Assembly (NCBI GenBank): GCA_022813625.1
Contig: JAKLMB010000016.1
Location: 682,001-746,000, forward strand
Source of the DNA: Aaosphaeria pasadenensis
Taxonomy: Eukaryota; Ascomycota; Dothideomycetes; Pleosporales
Direction: 5' to 3'
DNA: 64,000 bases
The position numbers were made by a program, and so were the translations under genes. The notes under the pieces are model-generated. The model had not been told where the DNA came from, searched no databases, and was given only the letters and a program-made list of their open reading frames with translations. Shown here piece after piece: positions 20,382-31,345 of the stretch. How positions within the stretch are numbered: the first letter of the stretch is position 1; each line of letters starts with the position of its first letter.

Positions 20382-22729
20382 CTAAAAGAGATCCTCAGCG
20401 GTCAACGCGCTCTTGCTGGAGTGTAAAATGTGACCGCATGGCGCGGCTACGAAATGGGATCGACCCTCCAAATCTCTATCTCCGCCTGAGAGATCTCTGA
20501 CACCAGTGAGCCATGCGTTCTTTCCCTCGCCTTCATCGTCGTCTTCGAAAGCATCGCCGAATGGCTCGAAGCAAAGTCTCGCGCGATCTGGGAGCAGATC
20601 GTAGTTTATATTCGATCCAAGCTTTCCCATGAAGCCAGATGTTGAATTGCTGACCCTTGTCGTGCCAGCTGGGTCAGTGACTTGGATGGTGACGGTGGGC
20701 TGGCGACGGGCTGCGACAATACGGGCTTGAGCTGCGAGTCGGGAATGGATGGGCAATATAGGGCGGGCGCTGTTCGAGGTTATCGTGTTACTACTGACAG
20801 TGGTTGAGGGGATGGACGAAATGGATGATTTCTTGTGGTCCTTGAAAGCAGCTTCCAGAATCGCCGGGAAGGATTTGGCAGAATCGGCTCGCTCCTTGGA
20901 CTTCAGGTGAGCGAGGTTGGGTTGTTCTTGCTCAGCAGTGATGATTGAGCGTCGATTCGTCGCGTTGAACGGGTCGAGATCTGTAGGTAGAACAGCTGTA
21001 GCTAGCGGTTTACATGTCTCCTGAACGCGACCCTGGGGATCATGTGGAATGCGAATGTTGCGAAGAGATGGGAACAGACCGTTCCTGATACTTGCTGCTA
21101 GAAGTGACGTTGCCAGACAGCATAAAGGTTCCGCATTGCCGAAAGGAAATTGGGGCAATGTCTCTCGACTTGGGATTGATGGAAGATTGGTAGGCAGAGG
21201 ACTGGCTTGGGAGCGGATCTCCCAGTGGATGTAGGATACTGTCTTTGATCGAAGAAAAGGCAGTTCCACGTTTGATGGTAAATATAAACTTCTGTATTGG
21301 GAAAATGTAAAGTTCCGCAATTGGGGAAATCTTTCGCACAAGATGCTGGAAATGGTCGTTAGGTTGGCGACCTCAAGATTGATAAGTGAAAGGTTTTGCA
21401 GTGAAAGGCGAATCGATGAAGTGCTTAGTCGAATCAACCCTTTGTCGCTAATACCTGGTAGGTTCTCCAATCGTAGAGACTCTAAGTATGGAGGGAGAGA
21501 GTTCAGGGCCAAATTGGAAAACGTAGCTGCCGGAAGTCCAGAGACTGTAAGGTGGCGCAGGGCTGGGAGTTGTCGACAAGTGCCAACAATGGCACGGAAC
21601 GTTGGAGAAATGTCAGGACGTAGCTGGCCCTGATGCAGAACCAATGTCGTCAATTTTCTGTACTGCGAATTCAGTTCAAGGAACCGCTCAGTGGGATCAC
21701 ATGCTGCATGGTAATAATGTTGTGTAATATCCTCCTCTTCATCAGATTCATCATCGTCGACACCAGAAAGGACCCAAATGCGCTCTTTCATATTTTTTCG
21801 CGTCGACAGGGCTTGTGACAGCCTGTCGAAGGAGGGAGAATATGGTGCATGGAATCCTACAATGCGCTCCAGGTTTGGACATGCGTATACAAGTGAGGCG
21901 ACCAGATTGACGATTTCCTCGCGGTCGATGCTAGCCGATTGATACAGCCATTGAAATTCAGACAGATGGAGCTCGCGAACAAGTGCCGCTAAGCCACGTC
22001 GCTCTCGAAGTGTCCGCCTGAGGAGCTTGAGGCGCGCTGCTCCTTTGATCTTGAGTTTGGGCAGTTTCGGATGCTCCTCGTTTGTCGAAACCCAAACTCT
22101 CGAGTACCTTCATTGCTCGTTAGCCAATGGCAAACATAGAAACAGATGAGATAATGAATGACATACATTACTGCAGTGGCGGCCCTATCCCAGGCGCGGC
22201 TTGTCAGTGATAAGCTGTAGAGATCCTTCAAGTAGCATGAGGGACAGCGATAATCATGCGCGAGTCGTAACAGTTCAAGCTGTGCTATAATGGCATCATA
22301 GACCTCCCTCGGTAGATTTTTGAATACTGCTGCTGGAAACGTAGGTGCTGGCTTCGACCGACGCCATAATGAATTCCTTCTGCTGCGCTCAAGTTCCCAA
22401 GGGGTCTGCGTGAGATGCGGAACATGGTAATCGATAACGGGCGGTGCGAAAGCAGGAACAGTCGACCGAGAAGGGTCTTGTGGATGAAAAGAGTGGCCAG
22501 ATGATTGAGGGTGCAATGGTCTTGTTGGAATGAATCTGCGATTGTCCGCTGCGCTGGCAGTGAGCGGTCGCGTTTCGTTTGAACTGAGCAACGCGATATA
22601 ACATTAGCACGTTCTCACAGGGACAGAACAAGGATTCCAACACATCATCGCACTCATGTCTTGGTTTCCAACTTACTCTCTGAAGGTGCTTCGCGCGAAT
22701 ATGGATTCGCGACTCCATTGTTGGACCAT
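20382..22729 (-). CDS. F-box / leucine-rich-repeat-like protein
   Basis: A 731-residue prediction from three exons: 22729-22677, 22583-22167 and 22107-20382. The middle frame has no ATG; a 93-nt intron (donor GTAAGTT, branch CTAAT, acceptor CTCAG) joins it to a 53-nt exon starting at the ATG at 22729 (MVQQW). The second intron is 59 nt. An F-box-like helix set lies near FKNLPREVYDAIIAQLELL...LKDLYSLSLTSRAWDRAA. Irregular leucine-rich repeats follow (LPALRHLTVSGL, LESLRLENLPGISDKGLIRL, LQNLSLINLEVANL). The C-terminal third is Ser/Thr-rich and less ordered. By family logic it would be an SCF-type substrate adaptor, but the F-box is weak and no substrate can be named. The short first exon is the least certain part. 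Confidence 0.75.
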
Positions 22730-24896
22730 GGCCGCGAGGCTTTCAGGTCGCAAGTACTGGCGCAGAAGGAAACAGACACTATCCTGCAAACTAATGTATC
22801 AGAGGAATCGCGATACCACTCCAGCGGGAATCCGTAAGTTAAGGAGAACTCTGTGAGACACCAAGTCCCTAGCCAGGCGGGCCTCTTGGTATTTCCCGCG
22901 AGCGGCAAATATCTAAATGCTGGGTTGCTCCCGGCCTGCCCTACAGGGTTTCGTCAGTGACGGGATGCAATAGTGAGTACTCCAGCCACTTGATCGACTT
23001 TACATCAGACCTAGGCGATCTGCAAGCAATCATGTTCAACATATTAAGCCACCTAACGAATCATGCTGCAAGACTAGGGCAACCCGGATAATTTTGACAG
23101 AGAGCGTAGGCAGCATAAACAATGTGATGATAGGACGGATGTTTGGCCGTGATTTGTCGTAACAGCGACGGCGCCATGCTAACAAGCCACTTGGCTATGA
23201 TAGCGTCACGGAGGCTGGTTTTAAGTCGTCGTACTGGACGGGTTCATACCGTGAGAAAAGAAACATTCGAAGCGGCTATACCAGCCAACGTCGCGGAAAT
23301 TTGCTACGGGTATCTGGATCAGGCAGGCGACAACGGTACCTGCATGAAGAACAGGTCCCACAACAACGCTTCGTACGACGCTTTCGTAGCAGTTTGTATT
23401 GTGCTAATCAAACTTTTAGGTGCTCAAGTTTTCGAACGTAGGTAGGGAGTGCCTCAGTACACTTTCAGGATGGAATTAAGCATACGATTCATGCAATACG
23501 ATTGGCTTCGATTCGCTCGGTTTCCCAAGCGACCCCTGTTGACGATCCGCCGTCGTTGAAGCCCTCCAATCGAATGCGTTCACCAAGCTTCCGAGCAAAT
23601 GCGGTAGCCGGTTGTTGTCCCCCAACAGCCTCTTCGATGCACGCGCGGCATGTACATGTACATCTTGTTGGGTGGAGAGCTGGAAGTAACCCTACCTGCC
23701 CTTTTTGTGTAGGGAAATGCATGCAAGTCGAAATTGTCTTGTGAAAAGAACGCCTCAAAAGGATACCGTCGTCCAGTCCGTGCGATTTCGCCTTACAGAG
23801 ACCCTACTGACATCGCGATGGATCTACTCCCGAGGGCTTTCCTTGCCGAGTGGCTTTTTAGACGTGGGCCAATCCCAGTATCTTTTCATTGCGTTCATAG
23901 ATGCGTACCGAGCACGAGCTGTGGTTATACGCTGTTAGGGGTTCGAAACGTGTCGGTGTACCGCGGAAGGCAAGCTGAGCCTGCCCCGACTGGACAGGAT
24001 CTCCCGCGATACCGAAAAACAGGACCTGTCGAGGATGGGCCATGTCAAGAAAGAGATCTTGGAGGCCAATGATCCTGCCGGGAGCTGGTGGTGTTCACCA
24101 GGTAACCCCATACAACTGTGTTAGCGGGCATCCCGGGAGATTGGAAAAGGGGACGCTGTGGGATTGACTGCTAGTCGCAAGATCTTTTTTAGCGGATACA
24201 GTTAATCGAGGTGTCTAAAGGCCGCGACGCGCGTGTTGGATAGCATAATGGGTGTTATAATGATTGATGAATTGAATAGGAACAGGAAGTAACTAACGAA
24301 ATGAATCGAAGGATTCATATCGAAGTCGCGATCTACTTTGCTAAGGCGCTAACCTTGATTTGCAATATCGATAACCCAGGGCGAGGACGAGCGCCTGCCT
24401 TCCTTGAGAATCCAAAATCCTTACCTGCCCACAACCACTTTCCCCCTGAATCCTTCTATGTATCTACATACCTTCTCTGTGGTCATGTAAGCGCCGCCTA
24501 GATTGCACATGCAGCCTTTTTTGCCTATTGTATGGTATAATATGCCAATTCTGGTATACTCTGAGATCTCACGATACACACCAAAACTCCACGATAATGT
24601 GAAAATGAGGGGGCGGGGTAAACCGCTACGAGTAGTTCACCACGTGTGGGCCGAGGATCAACATTTCAACGAAACGCATGCTTAGGAAATCATGGATCGG
24701 TGATAAGATATAGTGTCATTCATCGTGGAAAGTAGGTCTGCAAATACTAAAAATACAGCTCCTTGGTATCATAACTTTTCAACAAAACCGCCATTCGTCT
24801 TGGTGAGCTTGCCAGCAAGTAGCGACGAAAGAGCAATGCTTCTAAAGCTCGCGCCTGTTGTTTACCGCTTTATGCTCTACTCAATCAATGAGTACT
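22730..24896. other. Intergenic region upstream of the F-box/LRR gene
   Basis: About 2.2 kb between two minus-strand genes. Short frames (for example 23489-23758, -) have no recognisable domain. Nothing repeated or palindromic stands out. No gene seen. Confidence 0.55.
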
Positions 24897-25874
24897 CTAA
24901 TCCTCCTCGGGCCAGACATTGTAACCAAAAGTGTCCTTCATGTTGACGAAGCGAGTGTGTCGTCCTCGTGCAACCTCCTCGATGGCCTCGAAGTCCTCCT
25001 GGCTCAGCTCAGGAATCTGCCAATTGCTCTCGATACGCTTGGGAGTGGAGCTCTTAGGCAGCACCACGTACCCTCTCCTCAGACCCCAGGCGAGGAGGAC
25101 CTGAGCGAGGTCGAAACCGCTGCGCTCGGCGACCTTGTTGAGGACTGGGTTTGTTCGGACCTTCTCGCCAGTGCTGGGGATCTGATTTTGAGACCCAAGA
25201 GGAGAGTAGGCTGCAGGGACGACCTGGTTCTGAAGGCAGAAGTCGACGAGCTCGGAATTGGGAAGGAAGGGGTGAATTTCGATCTGGTTAACGGCGGGCT
25301 TGACCTCTGCGAAGCTGAAGAGCTGCTTCAGCCCTGCAACGGTCCAGTTTGAAACACCGATCGCGCGGGCCTTGCCAGAGCGGTAGATCTCCTCCATGGC
25401 GCGCCATGTTGGCTCAGGGTTTTCGGTGAGGTCCTTCTTGATGATGTATTTGCCGTCCTCACCGATCTTGGGCATGTGGTTGTCGTCGCTGACGGCGGCG
25501 ATGGGCCAGTGGACGAGGAAGAGGTCAATGTAGTCCATCTTGAGCTTGTCGAGCGAGCTCTGGAACGACCATTTCACCTCATCGGGCTCGTGGAGATGTT
25601 GCCAGACTTTCGTGCAGATGAACAGATCGCTGCGCTTCACGCTGGGGTTGGCCTTGAGGAAATCGTGGACGGCATCACCGACTTCATCTTCGTTCTGGTA
25701 GAACCATGCACAGTCGAGGTGGCGGTATCCAACCTCGAGGGCCTTGGTGACGGCCTGGTACGTCTCGCCCTTTGCACCCTCGTTGGCGAAGGTTCCGAAA
25801 CCGACAGCGGGAATTACAACACCATTGTTAAGGGTATAGGTCTTCTGATTGGCGAGGGGTGTGGAGGCTGCCAT
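24897..25874 (-). CDS. NADPH-dependent aldo/keto reductase
   Basis: A 325-residue single-exon cytosolic oxidoreductase. It reduces aldehydes or ketones with NADPH in a TIM barrel. The catalytic tetrad is intact: D54 and Y59 in DCAWFYQNEDEVG, K89 in CTKVW and H122 in LVHWP. The nucleotide-binding loop shows PKSSTPKRIESN near the C-terminus, and IGVSNW and NQIEIHPFL are present. It resembles fungal glycerol dehydrogenase/Gcy1-type and related sugar-aldehyde reductases; the substrate is not determined. The frame runs open to 26036, but the extra 54 residues are low-complexity leader; the ATG at 25874 sits in good context (CCAACATGG) and matches family length. It shares a 1.5-kb divergent region with the HAD gene. 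Confidence 0.92.
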   Translation of the reverse strand: MAASTPLANQKTYTLNNGVVIPAVGFGTFANEGAKGETYQAVTKALEVGYRHLDCAWFYQNEDEVGDAVHDFLKANPSVKRSDLFICTKVWQHLHEPDEVKWSFQSSLDKLKMDYIDLFLVHWPIAAVSDDNHMPKIGEDGKYIIKKDLTENPEPTWRAMEEIYRSGKARAIGVSNWTVAGLKQLFSFAEVKPAVNQIEIHPFLPNSELVDFCLQNQVVPAAYSPLGSQNQIPSTGEKVRTNPVLNKVAERSGFDLAQVLLAWGLRRGYVVLPKSSTPKRIESNWQIPELSQEDFEAIEEVARGRHTRFVNMKDTFGYNVWPEED

Positions 25875-27388
25875 GTTGGTGGGATGTTGGTATGAGATAA
25901 GAGATAGATAAGGAAAGCAACGTGATGAAAGCACAGAGTAGAGTGAGTAGGTATGAAGGAGGTATGAAAGGAGACGTGAGTTATTGCTGATAATATACAG
26001 GTTGGACTGATTATGACGAAAAGAGGCAAAAGTCAATTTTTAATTCTCGAAGGATAAGTCCGATTCGATCCTCGTAACGACAAACACCGATAATGTTGCT
26101 ATACTCTCTCCAAGAGATTGGGAAAATTTCGTCACAGAGACTGTCGGATCGGTTCCGGTGAAAATCCACAATTTCTGTCTCAACAACTTAGGAAGTTTCA
26201 CACCGCTGGTCGATATAGATCTCCGCGGATGACATCAGGGTGGAGTGTTTGGTGTGCTGGACCTCCACACCTCGAGAGACGGACACCAAGAATAACTCTA
26301 GAAGGGAAACGAATGGAGCTCAACAATGGAGATTTGAAGTGGGATATTCTTCGGGCGGGCCCCTGGGCCAAGCTATGATTTGGTGAAGAGCAGTGAGAGA
26401 GTAGGGAATTTGTTAGACGAGATGGATCAAAAAAGAGAGAACCAAACCCGATTGGGAACAGAGCCGCAACCAGAAGCCGATAAAGGTGGGGAAGTTCGGC
26501 GAACTAAAACCTGACCAGGCGAAGCGCTAACTCGCGACTAAACCGTTAACAGTGACGTTCGGATACTTCCTTTCATCTCTGGTGGACCCATAATTTCTAA
26601 CGTCACTCTCCCTCACCATTCAGAATGCCACAATCATGTCAAATGCCATCATGGTTGGCTAACGCCTCCGCCTACCACTCGGTGACCCTGCCAACCAACG
26701 GTAGGAGTTCTGCAGGAAAACCCTTATTATGAAGGGACAACCGTCCATCAATCTGCCCATCCTTTCCCTGTTGATCGGCCTATCGCATCCCTCGCTGTTT
26801 AATCTCGGCGGAGCTTGTGGATACAAGCAATGAGCCTTGTAACGAAATCCTCACTCGCAACCATTCTCGGCCAAATCTTTTGGACCCTTCGCCACTCATA
26901 GCTCTCCAAACTACAGTTTGTGGATCACACCTTTGATACACGTTGTGTCTACCACGCTTATGACGGCATAACCACATGCCGGATACGCTCTCACAGCCTG
27001 TACTTCGGTGCCACCCGTGCTAACTAATCCAGCGGCGTTTTCGTATTGCATGTGCTCGATGATGTCGTCTATGTTGAGTGGTGGATCCCTATCAGTGTCC
27101 AGTGTTTTGGGACTCGGAGAGGAACGGGATAGGGCGGCATAGGGAAGGCTCTGTGAAGGATCTGTCCTTTGAGATTCTTATGCTCATGATAGAGAGCATC
27201 ACTGCGGAGTAAGGACTGTGGAGAATGGTATATATTCAAGAGGACCCTGAACCCACTTCTCAATCATCATCCTGTTCAACTCCAACTCAAACATCTATCA
27301 TCATACTATAACTCATCAAGTCTCTATCTTCACATTCATATATCCCAGACTTTTCTAAATTCGTTTTGAGCAGACGCATCTTATCATC
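25875..27388. promoter_or_regulatory. Divergent region between aldo/keto reductase and HAD gene
   Basis: 1.5 kb between opposite start codons. A TATATATT run lies at 27229-27236, about 155 bp before the HAD ATG, followed by a pyrimidine-rich leader. No gene is supported; short frames overlap on both strands. Confidence 0.55.
27229..27236 (+). promoter_or_regulatory. TATA-like element TATATATT
   Basis: A/T run upstream of a TC-rich leader in front of the HAD gene, at the distance expected for a fungal TATA box with a leader of about 100 nt. The transcription start is unknown. Confidence 0.35.
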
Positions 27389-28837
27389 ATGCCTGCCTTC
27401 GAGGACTCTGACTTCGGCGTGCCCGCCGCTCAGGCTACCCAGCACAGAGACTCTCAAGCTACTTTGAGCATTCCCTCTGATGCTAATGGTACTCACAATG
27501 CCATTGAAGTCCCCGCTACACGATCATCTATCTCTGATGCCCAACAATACATGCACAACCTTTCCCTCTCCCCATCAATGAAGGAGCGTCGAGGATCAAG
27601 AAACTCCTTTGGAGTTTCCCTCCCCATCCCCCGCTCCAAGAGGCAGTCAAGGTTGTCCTCCGTCCACTACCCTGATGGCAAGCCTGCTCGTCCTGGCATG
27701 CCACCGATCCAACCATCCCGTGACATCCTCGCCGCCCAAGTTCAGGATCTCGCCCACGAGACTGTTCGTGCTGCCAAGGACATGGCCTTCGTCTTCGATA
27801 TTGACGGTGTGCTCGTTCACGGAGACCGACTCATTCCAGAGGGCAAGCGTGTCCTTGAGATCTTGAACGGTGACAACCAGCTCGGTATCAAGATCCCCCA
27901 CATCTTCCTCACCAACGGATCCGGAAAGCCCGAGGAGCCTCGCGTGCAGCAGCTCTCTGGCATCTTGAAGAACCCCATCTCCACCGACCAATTCATCCAG
28001 TCCCACACTCCCATGCGGGCTTTGTCCGAGTACTACAAGACCGTCCTCGTCGTTGGTGGTGAGGGCTACAAGTGCCGTGAGGTCGCTGAGCAATACGGCT
28101 TCCAGGACATCGTTGTCCCCAACGACATCGTCGCCTGGGACCCTACCATCGCACCCTACCGCGTCTTCACTGAGGAGGAGCGTGCCACCTCCCGCCCCCG
28201 CGACTTCTCCAAGACCAACATCGAAGCCATCATGGTCTTCTCTGACAGCCGCGACTACGCAACCGACATGCAAATCATCATGGATCTCCTCCGCAGCGAG
28301 GACGGCCGTCTCGGCACCGTCGCCAAGGACCCCGTCTCCCAGCGCATCCCCATCTACTTCTCCCAGGGTGACATGTTGTGCCCCACCGAGCACCCCATTC
28401 CCCGCATGAGCCAGGGAACCTTCCGCATTGGCCTCGAGGCTATGTACAAGGCCATCACCGGCGCCGACCTCGAGCGTGTCGTCTACGGCAAGCCCGAGTT
28501 GGCAACCTACAAGTACGCCGACGAGGTCATCGCCAGCTGGATGGAGCAGATCCACAACGACGAGAAGCTGCCCAAGAACATCTACATGATCGGCGACAAC
28601 CCCGCATCCGACATCGTCGGCGGCAACATGTACGGCTGGAACACCTGCCTCGTCCGCACCGGTGTCTTCCAGGGCGGCGACAACGACGAGGAGAACCCCG
28701 CCAGCTTCGGCGTCTTCAAGAACGTCCTCGAGGCCGTCACCACCGCCATGAAGAAGGAGCTCGGCCAGGACTTCAAGTTCGAGTTCGACGAGAAGATCAA
28801 CCCCGTCCTCCACCACGACGTCTCTGCTGTCGAGTAA
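27389..28837 (+). CDS. HAD-superfamily class IIA hydrolase, CECR5/HDHD5-like
   Basis: A 482-residue single-exon protein. HAD motif I is FDIDGVLVHG (Asp nucleophile near residue 136, second Asp near 138), motif II is FLTNGSG, and motif IV is MIGDNPASDIVGGN near 400; the lysine of GKPEL supplies motif III. The capping module between motifs II and III is the class IIA type. The first ~115 residues are polar and disordered with Ser/Arg clusters (MKERRGSRNSF), perhaps a phosphoregulated or targeting tail. Codon use is strongly C-ending from about 27770 on, suggesting high expression. Substrate unknown; yeast relatives are mitochondrial and poorly characterised. Confidence 0.9.
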   Translation: MPAFEDSDFGVPAAQATQHRDSQATLSIPSDANGTHNAIEVPATRSSISDAQQYMHNLSLSPSMKERRGSRNSFGVSLPIPRSKRQSRLSSVHYPDGKPARPGMPPIQPSRDILAAQVQDLAHETVRAAKDMAFVFDIDGVLVHGDRLIPEGKRVLEILNGDNQLGIKIPHIFLTNGSGKPEEPRVQQLSGILKNPISTDQFIQSHTPMRALSEYYKTVLVVGGEGYKCREVAEQYGFQDIVVPNDIVAWDPTIAPYRVFTEEERATSRPRDFSKTNIEAIMVFSDSRDYATDMQIIMDLLRSEDGRLGTVAKDPVSQRIPIYFSQGDMLCPTEHPIPRMSQGTFRIGLEAMYKAITGADLERVVYGKPELATYKYADEVIASWMEQIHNDEKLPKNIYMIGDNPASDIVGGNMYGWNTCLVRTGVFQGGDNDEENPASFGVFKNVLEAVTTAMKKELGQDFKFEFDEKINPVLHHDVSAVE

Positions 28838-29435
28838 TTACTCTCCTTTCGGGACAAATACTGCAGCACATGAAAGTCTTTTCACGAATTATCTATGCAT
28901 AGAACCGGCGTTTTAACTGTATCTTCATTTCTTTTCCTTTGTAACTATGAGCTGGGGATTGTTATCCAGAAAACTCATACATTATATCCTGTCGTCTCGA
29001 TTTTCTTCATGTATCTCACATGTCAATAGCTTCTGAGCATCTGCGAACAAAAGCATATAGCATCGTCATCTGCAATGATATCTCACAACTACATCATTTT
29101 CTTGCACTAGAAAAAGGTAGTTCATTTCCAAACGTTCACACACACATCATTACCAATCTTTCGACTTTGCCTGTGACTTCATATTACGTAGTGGTGCCAA
29201 ACTTACAGATCGATCGTGACTAAGGAAGACCCTGAGCCAGATCGGGAAATGCGTGATGGCAATCATGGCAATCACCGACTAGGAGGACTTAGAAGAAGTG
29301 CAAGGGTTAGGAAGTACTTTCGGTCAGACTTGTGAAGTTTAAATTGCTTGTGGGGTATATTCGTGATGTCATGAAGCTATATACAAAGAAATTGCCCATA
29401 ATTGTGATTGAATGTCAGGGGGGCTGACGTAGGGC
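28838..29435. other. Convergent intergenic region
   Basis: About 600 bp between the 3' ends of the HAD gene and the 435-residue protein gene. A/T-rich, with no repeats or supported frames. Confidence 0.6.
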
Positions 29436-30743
29436 TCATGTAGGAAGCAATCGATCCAGCATTGCCAGGTTCTCTGTTTCCTTGCGTTTCCGCTCTTCGA
29501 GTGCCTGTCGTGCGCCCTCTCGCTTTCGGACCGCTGCATGCTCGCCTGTGGCGCCAAGAAGTTCGGGGAAGTGCTCCCGGGAGAATTGCAGGACGAATTG
29601 GGCGTCTTGGTAGTTCTTGTCTGCGAGTAACTGTCGTGCGACTCCTAGGCAAAGCTGCACCAGAAAGTCTCTTCTTTCCTTTGTGGCCTTCTTCATGCGC
29701 AATGTGGCTCCCGCTGGGTCCTTTAAGAATTCTAAACCGGGTTGTGCGCTGCGCTTGGAGGGATGGAAGAGCCATAGACTAGCGTTGATCCCTCGTGACC
29801 AGACTCCACCCCATGTCTTGGATGACTCCATGAATGATTCGTAAAATGCAGTTGTTGTGGGTAAGGATGGATTGGCAATAATGTAATCTGTGAGCATAGA
29901 TCCTGCATGACGCAGGATGCGTCCTTGGTGGGCTTGTTCTGATGTCGATAAAATTCTGAATGCTCGCGCAAAGACCATGAATGCTTCGTCAAGTCCACGG
30001 TTTTGGACGATTGTGGCAGCCATCAAGTTCTTCGTAATAATGTGCTTGAAGATGGCTACTATTTTCTCCTGTTCTTTGGTATATGAGACATCGCGTGCAG
30101 GAACAAATTCAAGCCATTGCCACAATCGGAAGGATTGGCCCTCAGCAATCAGGAGTGGTACTAAACGGCGTACGAGTTGGGTATTGCTGAAGAATTCCAA
30201 TGAATTATCTGACCCACTAGCCCACAGCCATTCTGCGATCTTTGAGCCTGGCCGTGATATGGCAGCCGGATGTGTCGAGTTGAAATTTCTCAAGTCCAGC
30301 GGTTCTTTGTAGAGCATAGACAGGCATAAATCTGCCTTGGCTATGTCGGCATTTCCCATGGCTACCAGGCCCATGAACCAGCCCAATGGGTCTCGGAGCA
30401 CTTCTCGTGCATCGCTAATATTGGAATCCGATGTCCTTCGTGGCCTGGTAGCAAATAACGGATTGGAAAGGATCGAGTCGATGTGTTCATGAGTAGAGCC
30501 CTGCGACGTAACAGGATGACTCGATGGCGCATTCCGCAAGCCTCGAGGGGGAGCTGGGAGCAACTTCTGGTTCTGGCCGCCTTCTGAGCGACTCACTGGG
30601 TGCTCACGGTCGAGATGGGCTCGGAAGGAGGTGGTAAGAAGATTGAGGAGTTGCTGGCTTTCGCGAGGAGACAGCGGGAGTTGCGGGTGAATCTTGGATG
30701 CCAGCATGCTGAAGACCCTCCGTGCCGCAGCGGGGGACTGCAT
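29436..30743 (-). CDS. Conserved-looking fungal protein of unknown function, possibly mitochondrial
   Basis: A 435-residue single-exon protein. I do not recognise a named domain. The first 20 residues (QSPAAARRVFSMLASKI) are basic, hydroxylated and able to form an amphipathic helix, as in mitochondrial presequences. The body is alpha-helical and repeat-like (DPLGWFMGLVAMGNADIAKADLCLSML, LRFLVPLLIAEGQSF-type segments, ARQLLADKNYQDAQFVLQFSREHFP), reminiscent of TPR/PPR solenoids. The C-terminus is a charged helix (RKREGARQALEERKRKETENL). The length of the frame and its GC3 pattern support a real gene. Start ATG at 30743. It shares a divergent promoter with DEF1. A role in organellar RNA handling or translation would fit but is a guess. 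Confidence 0.75.
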   Translation of the reverse strand: MQSPAAARRVFSMLASKIHPQLPLSPRESQQLLNLLTTSFRAHLDREHPVSRSEGGQNQKLLPAPPRGLRNAPSSHPVTSQGSTHEHIDSILSNPLFATRPRRTSDSNISDAREVLRDPLGWFMGLVAMGNADIAKADLCLSMLYKEPLDLRNFNSTHPAAISRPGSKIAEWLWASGSDNSLEFFSNTQLVRRLVPLLIAEGQSFRLWQWLEFVPARDVSYTKEQEKIVAIFKHIITKNLMAATIVQNRGLDEAFMVFARAFRILSTSEQAHQGRILRHAGSMLTDYIIANPSLPTTTAFYESFMESSKTWGGVWSRGINASLWLFHPSKRSAQPGLEFLKDPAGATLRMKKATKERRDFLVQLCLGVARQLLADKNYQDAQFVLQFSREHFPELLGATGEHAAVRKREGARQALEERKRKETENLAMLDRLLPT

Positions 30744-31345
30744 GTTGGGCTGTATTCTGCACGAGAATGTATCGTATTCCTCGGTGGATGTGCTGCGATT
30801 CGATGTGGGCGTATATGAGGGGGATGGTGTGGCCGTGACAGGTCGTCGTTGACTGATGATCTGACTGACGAGACGAGACGAGTGAGGTCCGAGTACGAGA
30901 ATACGGGTAAAGGTCGCCAGCCCACTTACCAGCCCTGGCCTCTCACCTGCCCACCCAGCTGCCCTTACCGCACAGGCTCACACAAAAGCGTTCTAAACTT
31001 GGGGCGGGTTGACTCACGTGACCCACCTGCCGCTCACAACCTTACCTAGCTGGAGAGTGAAGTGCACCCGCCTTCTTGCTCTCTCGTCTTGCAACCCCCA
31101 AACCTTCATCGAACTCAGCCCAACCACACAAACCCAGCGAATCCCTTCGAGCGCGACGAATCGCCAATCCAAGGCCTTTGAGCACTCTCGTCAGAGCGCC
31201 AAGCCGTTTGCTTGCCCATTTAGCAACCTCGACTTTACCTCCCTGACCTCGTCATCTTCACACCTGCACTCTCACCACCACCCACCTTTCCCACCCCCAG
31301 AAGTCCTAGCGACTTATTACTCACATCACAAAACCAAACACACAC
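30744..31345. promoter_or_regulatory. Divergent promoter of the 435-residue protein gene and DEF1
   Basis: 602 bp between opposite start codons, containing a perfect TCACGTGA palindrome (31014-31021), a GAGAC direct repeat near 30870 and a long CT/CA-rich leader before DEF1. Confidence 0.55.
31014..31021. promoter_or_regulatory. E-box palindrome TCACGTGA
   Basis: Perfect 8-nt palindrome with CACGTG core, the symmetrical form bound by Cbf1/bHLH-type proteins. It lies about mid-way in a divergent promoter. Binding inferred. Confidence 0.4.

Noticed and set aside
27647..28816. 389-codon minus-strand frame
   Set aside because: Antisense shadow of the HAD gene; low-complexity Val/Asp/Gly/Leu composition and no recognisable motif.
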